From Candidatus Obscuribacterales bacterium (GTDB taxonomy: Bacteria > Cyanobacteriota > Vampirovibrionia > Obscuribacterales > Obscuribacteraceae), in assembly GCA_019746975.1 (NCBI GenBank), contig JAIERK010000142.1, positions 1-64,000 of the forward strand: 64,000 nucleotides of DNA, written 5' to 3'. The notes beneath the pieces are model-generated. The model was not told where the DNA came from. It saw nothing but the letters and a program-made list of their open reading frames with translations, and made no database searches. Position numbers and translations under genes: made by a program. Of the stretch, positions 34,839 through 44,731 are shown in pieces (position 1 is the first letter of the stretch; every line of letters starts with the position of its first letter).

Positions 34839-36707
34839 TCAATGCTCCGCTTTTTGCGCGAAATCGTATTGGGTGATAATCTGACCCTTGCTGATGCCGA
34901 ATTTCGCGATCTTGCCAACCGCATCCTCGTCTCGTTGCAGTGCACCGTCCGGCGCTTTTCGCTGGAGAATTCTTTTGACTTCCGTTCCGTCTTTCAAGAC
35001 TTTCTCTCCTTCAGGAACGTCTCTGGTCGAATAAACAACGTCTTTCCACTTAATAGTCGGATCGCTATTCACCCGCGCCTCCAGATCGTAGTCGAGCTTC
35101 CCCAGACCAATACAAAGCAGCGTCACGAATAGAGCCAATATTCCTGCTAATTTTCGATTCTTATCGAAGTGAAACTCCATCAACCGAGATCGCTTGATAG
35201 GTGTGGACACAGCTGGTCGTCTCGTGATGTGACGTCCGCTGAGTCTGTCAATTATTGTTGAACCGGCGATCAAGAGAAGCAGCAAGAAAATTCGTTCGAA
35301 AAATCGTTGGTTGCCATTCGACATGTCCAGGTTTTGTAGATTTTCAATGAAGTGGAAGGCGATCCCGACCAAGAACAAAATCGGAGTGAGGCAAACTAAC
35401 CGATATAAGCTTTGTGCGAAGCTCATTGATTTGCCTTCCGGCGTTGAAACCTGTAGTTTGCTTAGCGCCTTGCCTGGTGTCCCTCTCAAAGATTTCCAGA
35501 AGGTGCTTAGCGAATAATAGAAAATCAGCAATCCGCCGAAATACCACATCTGCACGGGCTCAGGAATGGCGTTATAGGTGAACGAGAAAATCGCTATCAG
35601 GATGATGAAGTCCGTGAAGTTGCTATGCAATCCTCTCAACTGCAACTCCCACCAGGGCAACGGATTTTTTCCCAAAAGCGCAGACAATTTTTTCTTAAGC
35701 TCTGTTGGATTGTCGAACCGCTTTTCGGGCGACTTGTCGAGGCATGAAAGAACTATCTTCTCCAGGCGCTTTGGGATCTTCAATTTCGCAAACTCGATTT
35801 CGAAAGGTTCTGCCTTATCCTCAACGTGTTTGAGAATACTCTTAATCGGATTGTCGGCAGCGAAGGGATTATATCCAGTCAGCATCTCGTACATGACGCA
35901 ACCCAGAGAGTAAATGTCAGAGCGCGTGTCCAGTCTCCCGCCTGTGCATTGCTCCGGGCTCATGTAGGCTGGACTGCCAAAGATATCGCCTGTTCTGGTC
36001 AATCCTGCAGTGGCGCCTATGTCGCGTTCGAGCGTTTTTGCAATTCCGAAGTCCAGCACTTTGACTACGTATTCATCTCCTGTTTTGGAAACGAGAATGT
36101 TGCTCGGTTTTAGATCACGATGAATGACACCGTGACTGAGAGCGTGTTCTAGAGCATCGCAAATCTGAGAGGCGATTTGACAGACATGATACGGGCTTAG
36201 ATTTTGTTGTTGGCTCAGGAGTTCGCTCAGACTAATTCCATCGACGAACTCTAGCTCTATAAAAGGTATGCCACTATTGGTAGTGCCGACCCCTTCGATT
36301 TTGACTATATTAGGGTGATCCAGACGGTTGACCACTTCAGCCTCTTGGGCGAATCTTTTTGCTACGGTTGGATCGGATGCCAGACTTTCGTGAAGCACTT
36401 TTACCGCGACTTCGTTGAACGGCGCCTCTCTTCGATTGTCTATCGCGCGGTAAACAATCGACATGCCTCCTCTTCCCAGCTCACCAACGATCTCGAATGG
36501 CTTGGGCAAGACTTGCCTGACCGTTGAATTTTGTTCGATGTTGGATGTGTTCTGGCACGGGGACTCTTCCGATTGACTCTCAGGTGTTGAAGTCTTTTCA
36601 GAATCATCAACTGATAGCCTCACCTGCTGTCTTTTCGCCAGTTGCTGTCCCTGAAAAACAGAGTCGCCATTATCCGGTTCTTCATTATCGAGTGGATTTT
36701 CAGGCAT
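34839..36707 (-). CDS. Membrane Ser/Thr protein kinase: kinase-RDD-SAF
   Basis: A 622-residue paralogue of the SAF-bearing kinase at 13529. After 70 polar residues the kinase domain shows GRGGMSIVYRA, VAVKVL lysine, HRDLKPSNI, DFGIAKT and SPAYMSPEQC. An RDD-type membrane domain follows (about 355-500, GTPGKALSKLQVSTPEG), then a single membrane segment (ILALFVTLLCIGLG) and a C-terminal SAF-like domain: VVYSTRDVPEGEKVL and GKIAKFGISKGQIITQYDF. No N-terminal Cys cluster. ATG 36707 overlaps the end of the upstream kinase gene by eight bases, as in the other pair. Confidence 0.9.
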   Translation of the reverse strand: MPENPLDNEEPDNGDSVFQGQQLAKRQQVRLSVDDSEKTSTPESQSEESPCQNTSNIEQNSTVRQVLPKPFEIVGELGRGGMSIVYRAIDNRREAPFNEVAVKVLHESLASDPTVAKRFAQEAEVVNRLDHPNIVKIEGVGTTNSGIPFIELEFVDGISLSELLSQQQNLSPYHVCQIASQICDALEHALSHGVIHRDLKPSNILVSKTGDEYVVKVLDFGIAKTLERDIGATAGLTRTGDIFGSPAYMSPEQCTGGRLDTRSDIYSLGCVMYEMLTGYNPFAADNPIKSILKHVEDKAEPFEIEFAKLKIPKRLEKIVLSCLDKSPEKRFDNPTELKKKLSALLGKNPLPWWELQLRGLHSNFTDFIILIAIFSFTYNAIPEPVQMWYFGGLLIFYYSLSTFWKSLRGTPGKALSKLQVSTPEGKSMSFAQSLYRLVCLTPILFLVGIAFHFIENLQNLDMSNGNQRFFERIFLLLLLIAGSTIIDRLSGRHITRRPAVSTPIKRSRLMEFHFDKNRKLAGILALFVTLLCIGLGKLDYDLEARVNSDPTIKWKDVVYSTRDVPEGEKVLKDGTEVKRILQRKAPDGALQRDEDAVGKIAKFGISKGQIITQYDFAQKAEH

Positions 36708-38706
36708 CTTCTTTCTCGTTCAATAGATGCATCACATTGCCGGAGCGAAGCTTATCTCGCTCCAGTCGCCTCTTTTGGAGCATCTTCTTCCGTAAGTGAT
36801 TTATCTGCCAGAGGAAATAGAACTGTGGGCCGGTTAGGATGGAAGCGACGAATGTGAGTGATACTATTCCAGCAGCACTATGGCCGTTAGAAGCCGACAC
36901 ATGCAGGGTGAGCTCAATCACAATCAAAAATAAGATGAGACCGCCGATACACTGACCAATCAATGATTGTCGTATGAAATGAATTCTCTCCATCGGCATT
37001 GTCGCAAAGTTGATTGGATGATGGAGCTCCAATTTATGAGTTGTGCTCACGGCCTTTCGATCGATTACGTATGTACCTGTCATCTCATCAATGAGTGGTT
37101 CTACCAGCGGATTAAATAGACACTTCAAGGTATCTTGAATTTTTCGTTTGTCGATTAGAGAAAGTCTTATCGAATGGTCGACACCTGATGTGCCGATGTG
37201 CAAGACTTTGGAGTATGCCCGCCACAGTCCGCGCAAGAGTGAAATCCTTTCTCCTTTGGGATTGACCACCGCCAGACCAAACAGCAATTTACCAGGGGTT
37301 GCCATCATTCTCGAGCTTTCGAAGCCGGCGTAGTAACAGGACAAGCCGAGCGTCGTTGCAGTGCCGCACAGGAATAACAACAATGCGTTGGCAGGTTCGA
37401 AGCTGGAACTAGCTATTAGACTGACTAAGTAGGCTAGTGCTGCCGGACCGAGGAAGAGCTGCAATGGACACAGGGCAAATACAAATAGAGATAGGAAGTA
37501 GTGAACATCTCCTGCGTCGATTGGTTTACCAGTCATGCAGACAGTCACTATCAGTAGGACAATGACAGTAGGTACAGTCAAAATAACGCCGTCGACAACT
37601 GATGCCAGGTATCGTCGAAGCCAATGCGGAGTAGGATTGACGTAGGCAAATCGGCGCATGGTTTTTTGCTGCAACGCCTGCAAGTCCAGGAGTAGTTCGT
37701 CCATTAGCTGGTAGCGCTTTTGGGGCGATTTCTCAAGACATTGCATGACCAGTTTTTCTAAATCCGGATTGAAATTTCGCACGCCTGGCACCAGACGAAA
37801 TGGCTTTGCATCTTCTTTCAGATGTTTCAGAATCACCTTAACTGCATTATCGTCGGCGAAAGGTGGCTTCCCTGTAAGCACCTCGTACATGACGCAGCCT
37901 AAAGAGTAGATGTCGCTTCGTCCATCGATGGCCTCACCCTGACTTTGCTCGGGGCTCATATAGAGCGGAGTTCCGAATACTTCCCCTGTGCGCGTGTATG
38001 GATCGCTATTGTCCGACTGCATCAATTTTGCGACACCGAAGTCTATGACTTTTACTTGTTCGTCATCAGCTTCTGTGCGCCGGATCACGATGTTGCTCGG
38101 TTTTAGGTCTCGATGAATTACGCCTTTGAAGTGGGCGTGCTGCAATGCCTCGGTTAGTTGGACGAAGAGGTTGAGCGCTCGCTCTTCGGACAATCCACCT
38201 TCTTCAGCAATCACCTCGGCAAGCGTCTTTCCTTCAATCCAGTCAAGGATTAGATAGGGGATGCCATCCACTGTTTGCCCATGTCCATAGACGTTGGCGA
38301 TGTTGGCGTGATTCAATTCCGTGAGGGCACGTGATTCTTGCTCGACACGCGCGTGAAGAGAGTCTGATGACCAGGGTTGCTTATGAAATGCTTTGAGGGC
38401 GAACTGTTGATTGAGTTGACGATCTTCGACCCGGAAAACTGTCGCCATGCCGCCGCTTCCGAGACGCTGCCTCACAGTGTAGCGCTCACCGAAGTCTGGT
38501 TCTTGAGCTCGGGTCGCAATAGCAGTTTCATTCTCATGGTTGCTTCTTGCGTTCGATTCCAGAACATCTTGCAATGGAGCGGCGCATCGACACGATTTGC
38601 GGAACAACCATTGTGTCATGTCGAAGCGCAAATTCTCTTGCCGTGGCTTTCCGCAAACCGGACAGGTGGTAACTAGCTTATGCGAACTTTTGGAGTTTGC
38701 CGACAT
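36700..38706 (-). CDS. Membrane Ser/Thr protein kinase: zinc ribbon-kinase-RDD
   Basis: A 668-residue kinase, paralogue of the one at 15648. It has CPVC and CRC as an N-terminal zinc ribbon, a kinase domain (GSGGMATVFRV, ALKAFH lysine, HRDLKPSNI, DFGVAKL, TPLYMSPEQS) and RDD membrane segments with the ATPGKLLFGLAVVNPKG signature. Its last segments are two membrane helices near 600-655 and a basic tail. ATG 38706 corresponds to the paralogue's start; GTG 38727 is a further option. It is translated just before the SAF kinase. Confidence 0.9.
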   Translation of the reverse strand: MSANSKSSHKLVTTCPVCGKPRQENLRFDMTQWLFRKSCRCAAPLQDVLESNARSNHENETAIATRAQEPDFGERYTVRQRLGSGGMATVFRVEDRQLNQQFALKAFHKQPWSSDSLHARVEQESRALTELNHANIANVYGHGQTVDGIPYLILDWIEGKTLAEVIAEEGGLSEERALNLFVQLTEALQHAHFKGVIHRDLKPSNIVIRRTEADDEQVKVIDFGVAKLMQSDNSDPYTRTGEVFGTPLYMSPEQSQGEAIDGRSDIYSLGCVMYEVLTGKPPFADDNAVKVILKHLKEDAKPFRLVPGVRNFNPDLEKLVMQCLEKSPQKRYQLMDELLLDLQALQQKTMRRFAYVNPTPHWLRRYLASVVDGVILTVPTVIVLLIVTVCMTGKPIDAGDVHYFLSLFVFALCPLQLFLGPAALAYLVSLIASSSFEPANALLLFLCGTATTLGLSCYYAGFESSRMMATPGKLLFGLAVVNPKGERISLLRGLWRAYSKVLHIGTSGVDHSIRLSLIDKRKIQDTLKCLFNPLVEPLIDEMTGTYVIDRKAVSTTHKLELHHPINFATMPMERIHFIRQSLIGQCIGGLILFLIVIELTLHVSASNGHSAAGIVSLTFVASILTGPQFYFLWQINHLRKKMLQKRRLERDKLRSGNVMHLLNEKEDA

Positions 38707-38908
38707 AGTAAATGATCGATCTTCCACGGCCGACAGTTGTTATGAGCCAGGATACCACTTCAGTTTCGCAGTTTGCTTTTTAGTGGATGCTCGCACATGT
38801 TCTCTCACTGTCGTTGATTAATTCTTGAATACAGTCTGCAATATTCCCTCGCCAGAGGAAGTCGCTGCATCGATAATGCATTAACTTTACCTCTGGAGTT
38901 AATCACTT

Positions 38909-39307
38909 ATGCAGATAAGCGCATTGAAAGGTCTACTCGTGATAGGCACGCTTTTGTTCGCCACGACGCCACAGGCGCTGGAAGCGCGCACTGTCGATGA
39001 TACTCGTCAGTCGCTCAACTGCTGTGAGGAAGGTGGCGGATGTAAATCCAAGACCGAGAAGTCCGAGAGCGGATGCAAATCGAAAGATAAAATCAGTCAA
39101 GCCGGAGATGGTGACAGCGGTGTCACGGAAGGCGCTGCGGGAGGCGGTGATGCAGCCAAGTCCAGCGCGGTTGGCGAAAATGGCGCTACTCAAAATGCGG
39201 CTGCGACCACATCCGCTGGTGCTGATGATGCCGCACCGACAGGCGAAAGCGGCGCAACTGGAGACAGTGACGCAACACCTGCTGGTGAGCCGGAAAGCGC
39301 CAAGTAG
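38909..39307 (+). CDS. Small secreted Gly/Ala/Ser-rich protein
   Basis: A 132-residue product with a signal peptide (KGLLVIGTLLFATTPQALEA, cleavage near residue 26) and five cysteines right after it (CCEEGGGCKSK, then GCKSK), followed by a low-complexity acidic tail of Gly, Ala, Ser, Thr and Asp. GGAG precedes ATG. It is likely exported and disordered. No family recognised. Confidence 0.7.
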   Translation: MQISALKGLLVIGTLLFATTPQALEARTVDDTRQSLNCCEEGGGCKSKTEKSESGCKSKDKISQAGDGDSGVTEGAAGGGDAAKSSAVGENGATQNAAATTSAGADDAAPTGESGATGDSDATPAGEPESAK

Positions 39308-39325
39308 ATTTTTGAATACTTATGG

Positions 39326-39358
39326 AAAAACGGAGCGAAGATTCTTCGCTCCGTTTTT
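39326..39358. terminator. Bidirectional intrinsic terminator
   Basis: AAAAACGGAGCGAAG (39326-39340) pairs perfectly with CTTCGCTCCGTTTTT (39344-39358) around an ATT loop: a 15-pair stem with A-tract and T-tract on its two sides. It ends the small secreted-protein gene (plus) and the epimerase gene ending at 39429 (minus). Confidence 0.93.
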
Positions 39359-39428
39359 GTTGATTACCATTGATAGCGTTCTTTGTCTAAAGTTCGAACT
39401 GATAATGCACCGTAGATGGTGCTGCTGA

Positions 39429-40478
39429 TCAGCGCGGCGTGACGCCCAGACCAGGCAGATCGCGCAGCTCCAGATAGCCATTGCTGTAGGTCGCTCCGTG
39501 GAACGGATCCGATGCGAGCAGCATGGCGCCGTCCAGATCGAGATGATCGACCAGAGGAGCAATGTGGGCTGCTGCTGTGATACCAATGGAGGATTCAATC
39601 ATACAACCGATCATTACTTGCATACCGTGCGCTCTTGCGGTATGAATCACCCGGAGAGCTTCGAGCAATCCACCGGTCTTTGCCAGCTTAACAACTACGC
39701 CGTCAATGCAGTCGGCAAGACGTGCCACGTCGCTGGCTTTCGAAATGCTTTCGTCGGCGAAGATGGGAAGTGGCGATTGCTGTCGCACGAGTCGAAAATC
39801 TTCGCGACTGGCAATCTTAGGTAGCGGTTGTTCAATAAATTGAACTTCGTTGTCGTGGAGGAACTTCGCCATCTCGATAGCTTGTTTTGGCGTCCAGGCT
39901 CCATTGGCGTCGACTCGGAGCGGCATGTCCGGTGCCAGTCTGCGGATCGTCTTGACAATCTGTCGATCGTAGCTGGTCCCCTGCTTGACTTTCAGAATCT
40001 TGTAGCCGGCTGCCATAGCCTCGCGAACTTTCTTCTCCACCATCTCCAGGCTATCGATTCCTATTGTGAAATCGGTGATTGGTATTTTGAGACCGGCGAG
40101 GCCCAACATCGAGCGAGTCGATTTTCCAGCAATCTTTCCGGCCAGATCATGCATCGCCATTTCCACTCCAGACTTGGCTGCATTGTTCATAGCGATGTGC
40201 TTGTCCATTGCGTCGGACACGGATTGTATAGCAAAAGGATCGTCTCCCAGGATGTCGGCCTCGCGTATCGAGGAGAGGACAGTCATCACCGTGTCCTGGG
40301 TTTCGTTGTGGTACTTGGCTGGAGCCGCCTCTCCAAACCCGACATGTTCACCGTAGGCTAACTTGACAAGGACATTTTTCGAACTGACCGAAGTGCTCGA
40401 TGAAATACCGAACGGATGGGCGGTCATCAGGTCCAGTGTCTCGAAATCAATCTTGATTGATGTTTTTGTGCCAATCAC
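39429..40478 (-). CDS. Dipeptide epimerase / N-acetyl-D-glutamate racemase-like enolase-superfamily enzyme
   Basis: A 349-residue muconate-lactonising-type enolase. The catalytic lysine pair is in ILKVKQG, metal ligands are Asp in RVDANGAW, Glu in IEQPL and Asp in FADES, and the second base lysine is in VVVKLAKTGG. GCMIESSIGI and DLDGA near the C-terminus are typical of L-Ala-D/L-Glu epimerases. Close relatives paired with a DUF1611 gene act as DgcA, which epimerises N-acetyl-D-Glu. GTG 40478 follows AGGAG. The upstream DUF1611 gene supports the DgcA reading, but the dipeptide epimerase role cannot be excluded. Confidence 0.8.
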   Translation of the reverse strand: MIGTKTSIKIDFETLDLMTAHPFGISSSTSVSSKNVLVKLAYGEHVGFGEAAPAKYHNETQDTVMTVLSSIREADILGDDPFAIQSVSDAMDKHIAMNNAAKSGVEMAMHDLAGKIAGKSTRSMLGLAGLKIPITDFTIGIDSLEMVEKKVREAMAAGYKILKVKQGTSYDRQIVKTIRRLAPDMPLRVDANGAWTPKQAIEMAKFLHDNEVQFIEQPLPKIASREDFRLVRQQSPLPIFADESISKASDVARLADCIDGVVVKLAKTGGLLEALRVIHTARAHGMQVMIGCMIESSIGITAAAHIAPLVDHLDLDGAMLLASDPFHGATYSNGYLELRDLPGLGVTPR

Positions 40479-40493
40479 AGTTTTTCTCCTAGA

Positions 40494-41576
40494 TTATTTC
40501 GTGGAACCAGCTGCTTCTTTTCTCGTTGTCTTTCGCATGGCTTCTAAGGCGTCAAGCAGTTTTTCAACGCCAAACCGGACGGGGTCCGTCGCGGGTAGCC
40601 CTGTTGATTTAGCCGCCTCATCGACCACGGCGCGCGCTTCGTCTTCCGGCAATCCGTATGTATTGATGCAGATGCCGACAACCTTTGCCTTTCGAATGAA
40701 AGAAGCAATGAGTTCGTAAGACTTGACCAACTCGCTCAATGTCGGAATCGGAAAGTCGCCCTCGTTGCCGATCGACTTAATCGTTGCCTTATGACAGAGC
40801 ACCATCGCTTCCGGCGCTGAGCCGTGAATGAGAGAAATGGTCACTCCGGAGTAGCCGGGATGGTAGACGGAACCTTGACCTTCGATGAAGAGCATATCGA
40901 GTCCAGGTGCCGATTCCACCACCAGTTCCTCGATTGCGCCGGCCATGAAATCACCGATGATGCGATCAATGGCTATTCCTTTTCCGGCAATCATAATCCC
41001 AGTCTGACCGGTTGCCGCAAAGCCGGACTTATAGCCGCGCTTGGACGCCAGCCTGTCAAGTTCGATGGCGGCAGTCATTTTGCCCACCGAGCAGTCAGAA
41101 CCCACGGTCAAGACGGTAAATGCATCCACATGGGCAGCTTTCCCCGAAGCGATCGGCATCTTATCCGATGGTTTTCTAAGATCGATTAGCTTTCTTCCAT
41201 TTTTTTTAGCTGTGGCGACGAACTCTTCGTCGTCGACAAGGAAGTCATGAAGACCGTTAATGACATCTACACCGTTGTTGAGTGCAATAAGAATGTCCTC
41301 TCTCCAGATTTTAGGCATCCTTCCGCCCACAAAGGCGCAGCCGAGCAACATGGCATCGGCTCCCAATTTGACCGCCTCCTCGACGGTGCCGACGATTGGA
41401 ATGTTGTCTCCTACCCCGACCACTTCGCCTGCGGTTTTGCCAGCGTGCTGTCGGTCGACCACAGCGACCACCGTGCTCGGTCCGAAGCGAATGACACCTT
41501 CGGCTGTCTTGGAATGACCGCCACCGAACTCGTCTTTGGCGTATAAAATCAAACGTGTATTGGTATCGACATGCAT
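40494..41576 (-). CDS. DUF1611 protein (DgcN-like D-glutamate N-acetyltransferase)
   Basis: A 360-residue two-domain protein. The N-terminal half has a Rossmann-like fold (GEVVGVGDNIPIVGTVEEA), and the C-terminal half has a P-loop, VGSDCSVGKMTAAIEL, with GQGSVYHPGYSGVTISLIHG further on. DgcN of marine bacteria acetylates D-Glu before racemisation by DgcA. The name here rests on family resemblance and on the epimerase gene starting 15 bases downstream. Together they would turn D-Glu, for example from peptidoglycan, into usable L-Glu. Confidence 0.75.
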   Translation of the reverse strand: MHVDTNTRLILYAKDEFGGGHSKTAEGVIRFGPSTVVAVVDRQHAGKTAGEVVGVGDNIPIVGTVEEAVKLGADAMLLGCAFVGGRMPKIWREDILIALNNGVDVINGLHDFLVDDEEFVATAKKNGRKLIDLRKPSDKMPIASGKAAHVDAFTVLTVGSDCSVGKMTAAIELDRLASKRGYKSGFAATGQTGIMIAGKGIAIDRIIGDFMAGAIEELVVESAPGLDMLFIEGQGSVYHPGYSGVTISLIHGSAPEAMVLCHKATIKSIGNEGDFPIPTLSELVKSYELIASFIRKAKVVGICINTYGLPEDEARAVVDEAAKSTGLPATDPVRFGVEKLLDALEAMRKTTRKEAAGSTK

Positions 41577-41841
41577 AAAATTTATTGAGTATTCCGTTTT
41601 AAACTGTTAGTGAAGATATGTGCAAATTTCTATTTGAATTACTGAAGGAGGCGACGGATCGCCTACTGTATCCTAGAATTATAAATGGACGCTTGGGCGG
41701 GCTACCGAATATTGAAGACAATGTATTCTTGACGACTCTAAAGCGTTAAGATTTTATCGCCGCCCGTAAGCTCAATCCAAAACGCGTGCACAATCAGACT
41801 AGGGCGTATATATTCAATACCCGTACTAAATTCAGGTGACT

Positions 41842-42810
41842 ATGGGCGACGACGCTGAAAACAAAACCGAATCCGAATCTGGAGAACCTCAGGGTGCTCG
41901 GAAAGGCGGGAAAACCGACCGAAGCGCCCAAGCCAAGGCTTTCTACAGAGCAATGTACGCTGGTGCGGAGCCCGACCCGGAGGATTTTGGTTTGGCAAAC
42001 AAACAAGAGCAGGAGCGCGGTCCGTGCCCTAACTGCACGCGAATGCAAGCCGAAATGGCAGATCTCGAAAAGCGCACTCAAGAAGCAGAGAATCACTGGA
42101 AGCGCATGGCCGCTGACTTTGAGAATTATCGCAAGCGCGTAGCAAGGGAAAAAGAAGAATTTAGCGCTGCCGGGGTGCAGCGAGCGATTGAAGCGATTCT
42201 TCCTGCCCTTGACGATATGGACCTTGCCAAGACTAAGTTGTCGGCCGACATGGACTCAGCCGCGATGATGGAAAGTCTCAATATGGTCTATAACAGGTTC
42301 AACCGTTGCCTCGAGCAAATTGGTATAAAACAGCTCGAAGTGATTGGCGAAATGTTCGATCCCGTCTATCACGAACCTGTGCAACAAATTCCCAGCAATG
42401 CAGTTCCGGATGGCGCAGTCTTACATCAGCTTCGACCCGGATATATATTCAATGACAAGGTGTTGAGACCGTCTCTGGTCAACGTCGCCACCGCCCTTGG
42501 TGAAGGCGAATACGATCCAGCGGCAGCAGTCGAAGAAGAAGCTGCTGCGGAGGTCGAAGTCCAATATGAGGAAGGCACAGGCGAAGTAGCCGACGAGCAA
42601 CAAATGCCTGAAGAAATAGCCGACGAAGAGGCTGCCTATGAGACGGCTGAGTCCACTGAAGAAGAGACTGCTCAGACGGATGATGTAGCCGCCGAGCACT
42701 CCGGTGTTGGCAATCTCACGCAGGACCTCCCCGTGATTGACGTCTCGACGGCGCTTCAGCCACAAGAGTTTGAAGAGAAAGAGCAGGCGTCAGCAAGCGA
42801 AGAGAGTTAG
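41842..42810 (+). CDS. grpE: Nucleotide exchange factor GrpE with long flanking extensions
   Basis: Exchange factor for DnaK. The GrpE core lies at about residues 68-225: long N-terminal coiled coil (AENHWKRMAADFENYRKRV) then the beta domain with GIKQLEVIGEMFDPVYHEPV and the family RPGYIFNDKVLRPSLVNVA. Before it are about 65 polar residues with a CPNC pair, and after it about 100 very acidic residues (Glu, Ala, Thr). ATG 41842 is preferred to GTG 41836. It is followed by dnaK and dnaJ. No CIRCE operator was found upstream. Confidence 0.95.
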   Translation: MGDDAENKTESESGEPQGARKGGKTDRSAQAKAFYRAMYAGAEPDPEDFGLANKQEQERGPCPNCTRMQAEMADLEKRTQEAENHWKRMAADFENYRKRVAREKEEFSAAGVQRAIEAILPALDDMDLAKTKLSADMDSAAMMESLNMVYNRFNRCLEQIGIKQLEVIGEMFDPVYHEPVQQIPSNAVPDGAVLHQLRPGYIFNDKVLRPSLVNVATALGEGEYDPAAAVEEEAAAEVEVQYEEGTGEVADEQQMPEEIADEEAAYETAESTEEETAQTDDVAAEHSGVGNLTQDLPVIDVSTALQPQEFEEKEQASASEES

Positions 42811-42843
42811 ACTCCTTCCGTATTCTGACAGATCAGGTATTTA

Positions 42844-44721
42844 ATGAGCAGCGACAGGATAATCGGAATCGACCTTGGAACAACGCACTCGTGTGTTGCC
42901 ATCATGGAAGGTGGTAAGCCGGTTATCATAGAGAACGCGGAAGGCGCAAGGACCACACCTTCTGTGGTGGCATTCACGCGTACCGGAGAGCGTCTCGTTG
43001 GGCAGGTCGCGAAGCGGCAATCGGTAACAAATCCGTCCAAGACAATACAATCGATCAAACGCGAAATGGGTACCAATTATCGCGTTACGATTGATGGCGC
43101 TCCGCATAGTCCTGAGCAAATTTCAGCAATGATTCTTCAGAAGCTGAAAGCGGATGCCGAGTCATATCTGGGAGAAAAGCTCTCTCGTGCGGTGATCACC
43201 GTACCTGCCTATTTCAATGATGCCCAGCGTCAGGCCACTCGCGATGCCGGTCAAATCGCTGGTCTCGACGTCATGCGCATCATCAACGAGCCCACAGCCA
43301 GTGCGCTTGCATATGGGTTGGATAAGCTCGACGACCAATCGATCATTCTCGTGTTCGATCTCGGTGGTGGCACATTCGATGTCAGCATTCTCGAGATTAC
43401 AGAGGGCGTATTCGAGGTCAAAGCTACCAGCGGTAACAATCGGCTCGGTGGTGACGATTTCGATCAGGCTATAATAGATTGGATGATTACTGATTTCCTG
43501 GCGCAATCTGGTATTGACGTATCCAACGACCTGATCGCGATTCAGCGACTAAAAGAGACAGCGGAAAAAACCAAAATCGAGTTGTCTACTGCTGTCACCT
43601 CTGACATACATCTTCCATTCCTCACTGCCAACGACAGTGGCCCGCTTCACTATGAAGGTCAGTTGACTCGTGCGAAATTCAACGAGTTCACCAATCACCT
43701 GGTCGAGGCTTGTCTCGGACCGTTGCAACAAGCGCTGGAGGATTCTCAACTCGAACCGTCCAACATCGAGCACATCATTCTCGTTGGCGGTTCCACCAGA
43801 ATCCCTGCAGTACAGGACATGATCCGGCGGTTCTTCTCGAAAGATCCATCTAAGTCGGTCAACCCGGACGAGGCTGTTGCTATGGGCGCCGCTATCCAGG
43901 CCGGTATTTTGTCTGGCGATTTGAAGGAAGTGCTCCTGCTGGACGTGATTCCATTGTCTCTGGGAATCGAGACTGCTGGTGAACTATTCACCCGAATCAT
44001 CAAGCGCAATACCACAATTCCAACCAGTCAGACGCAGCTCTTCTCGACTACCGAAGATGGTCAGACTTCGGTCGAAGTTCATGTTTTACAGGGAGAGCGT
44101 GAAAAAGCAAAAGACAACAAGTCACTTGCTAAGTTGAATTTAACCGGCATTCCACCAGCTCCGCGTGGCGTACCTAAGATCGAAGTTACCTTCGATATTG
44201 ACGCGGATGGCATTCTGCAATGCAGCGTTAAGGACCATGCTTCCGGCCTCAAGCAGTCAATCACGGTTCACCGTACAACCGGCCTCAATCCTGATGAGGT
44301 CGAGCGTTTGAAGAGAGAAGCCGAAGAATTTGCCGAGCAGGATCGCATCGAGCGCGAACGCATAAGCGCCAGAGTCAAAGCTGACGCCATGTGTGGCGAG
44401 GCTGAGAGAACGATCACTAAGTATGGTGACAGAGTTGATAAGAGTATTGTAGACAAAGTGCGCCGGGCTATAGACAATGTAAAGGAGTCTCTTGGAAAGG
44501 ACGAAACCGACGAGCTCAAATCATACGTCGCCGGTCTGGATGTAGCGCTCCTGGATTTCGGTCGCGTACTTCATACAGCCAAGCCAACAACCAGGGATGT
44601 TAAAGCGAGAAAGCGACCAACGATAGAAACAATCGAGCTCGGTGAAAGCAGGGACACCAAACCCAAGGAAAGGCCCAAGGAAGAGAAGGCTAAGGAACCA
44701 CTGAGCGCCAACCCAGACTGA
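42844..44721 (+). CDS. dnaK: Chaperone DnaK (Hsp70)
   Basis: ATP-driven chaperone. The ATPase domain opens with [18 protein letters not shown] and has [44 protein letters not shown] and [13 protein letters not shown]. The substrate domain is at about 385-500 with the [17 protein letters not shown] strand region, and the lid is a charged C-terminal helix bundle. The usual EEVD-like ending is absent; the tail is Lys/Glu/Pro rich. 625 residues, 33 bases after grpE and ten before dnaJ. Confidence 0.97.
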   Translation: MSSDRIIGIDLGTTHSCVAIMEGGKPVIIENAEGARTTPSVVAFTRTGERLVGQVAKRQSVTNPSKTIQSIKREMGTNYRVTIDGAPHSPEQISAMILQKLKADAESYLGEKLSRAVITVPAYFNDAQRQATRDAGQIAGLDVMRIINEPTASALAYGLDKLDDQSIILVFDLGGGTFDVSILEITEGVFEVKATSGNNRLGGDDFDQAIIDWMITDFLAQSGIDVSNDLIAIQRLKETAEKTKIELSTAVTSDIHLPFLTANDSGPLHYEGQLTRAKFNEFTNHLVEACLGPLQQALEDSQLEPSNIEHIILVGGSTRIPAVQDMIRRFFSKDPSKSVNPDEAVAMGAAIQAGILSGDLKEVLLLDVIPLSLGIETAGELFTRIIKRNTTIPTSQTQLFSTTEDGQTSVEVHVLQGEREKAKDNKSLAKLNLTGIPPAPRGVPKIEVTFDIDADGILQCSVKDHASGLKQSITVHRTTGLNPDEVERLKREAEEFAEQDRIERERISARVKADAMCGEAERTITKYGDRVDKSIVDKVRRAIDNVKESLGKDETDELKSYVAGLDVALLDFGRVLHTAKPTTRDVKARKRPTIETIELGESRDTKPKERPKEEKAKEPLSANPD

Positions 44722-44731
44722 GGAGCCTCAC

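Noticed and set aside
41577..41841. CIRCE operator before grpE
   Set aside because: No TTAGCACTC-N9-GAGTGCTAA inverted repeat is present, even in degenerate form.
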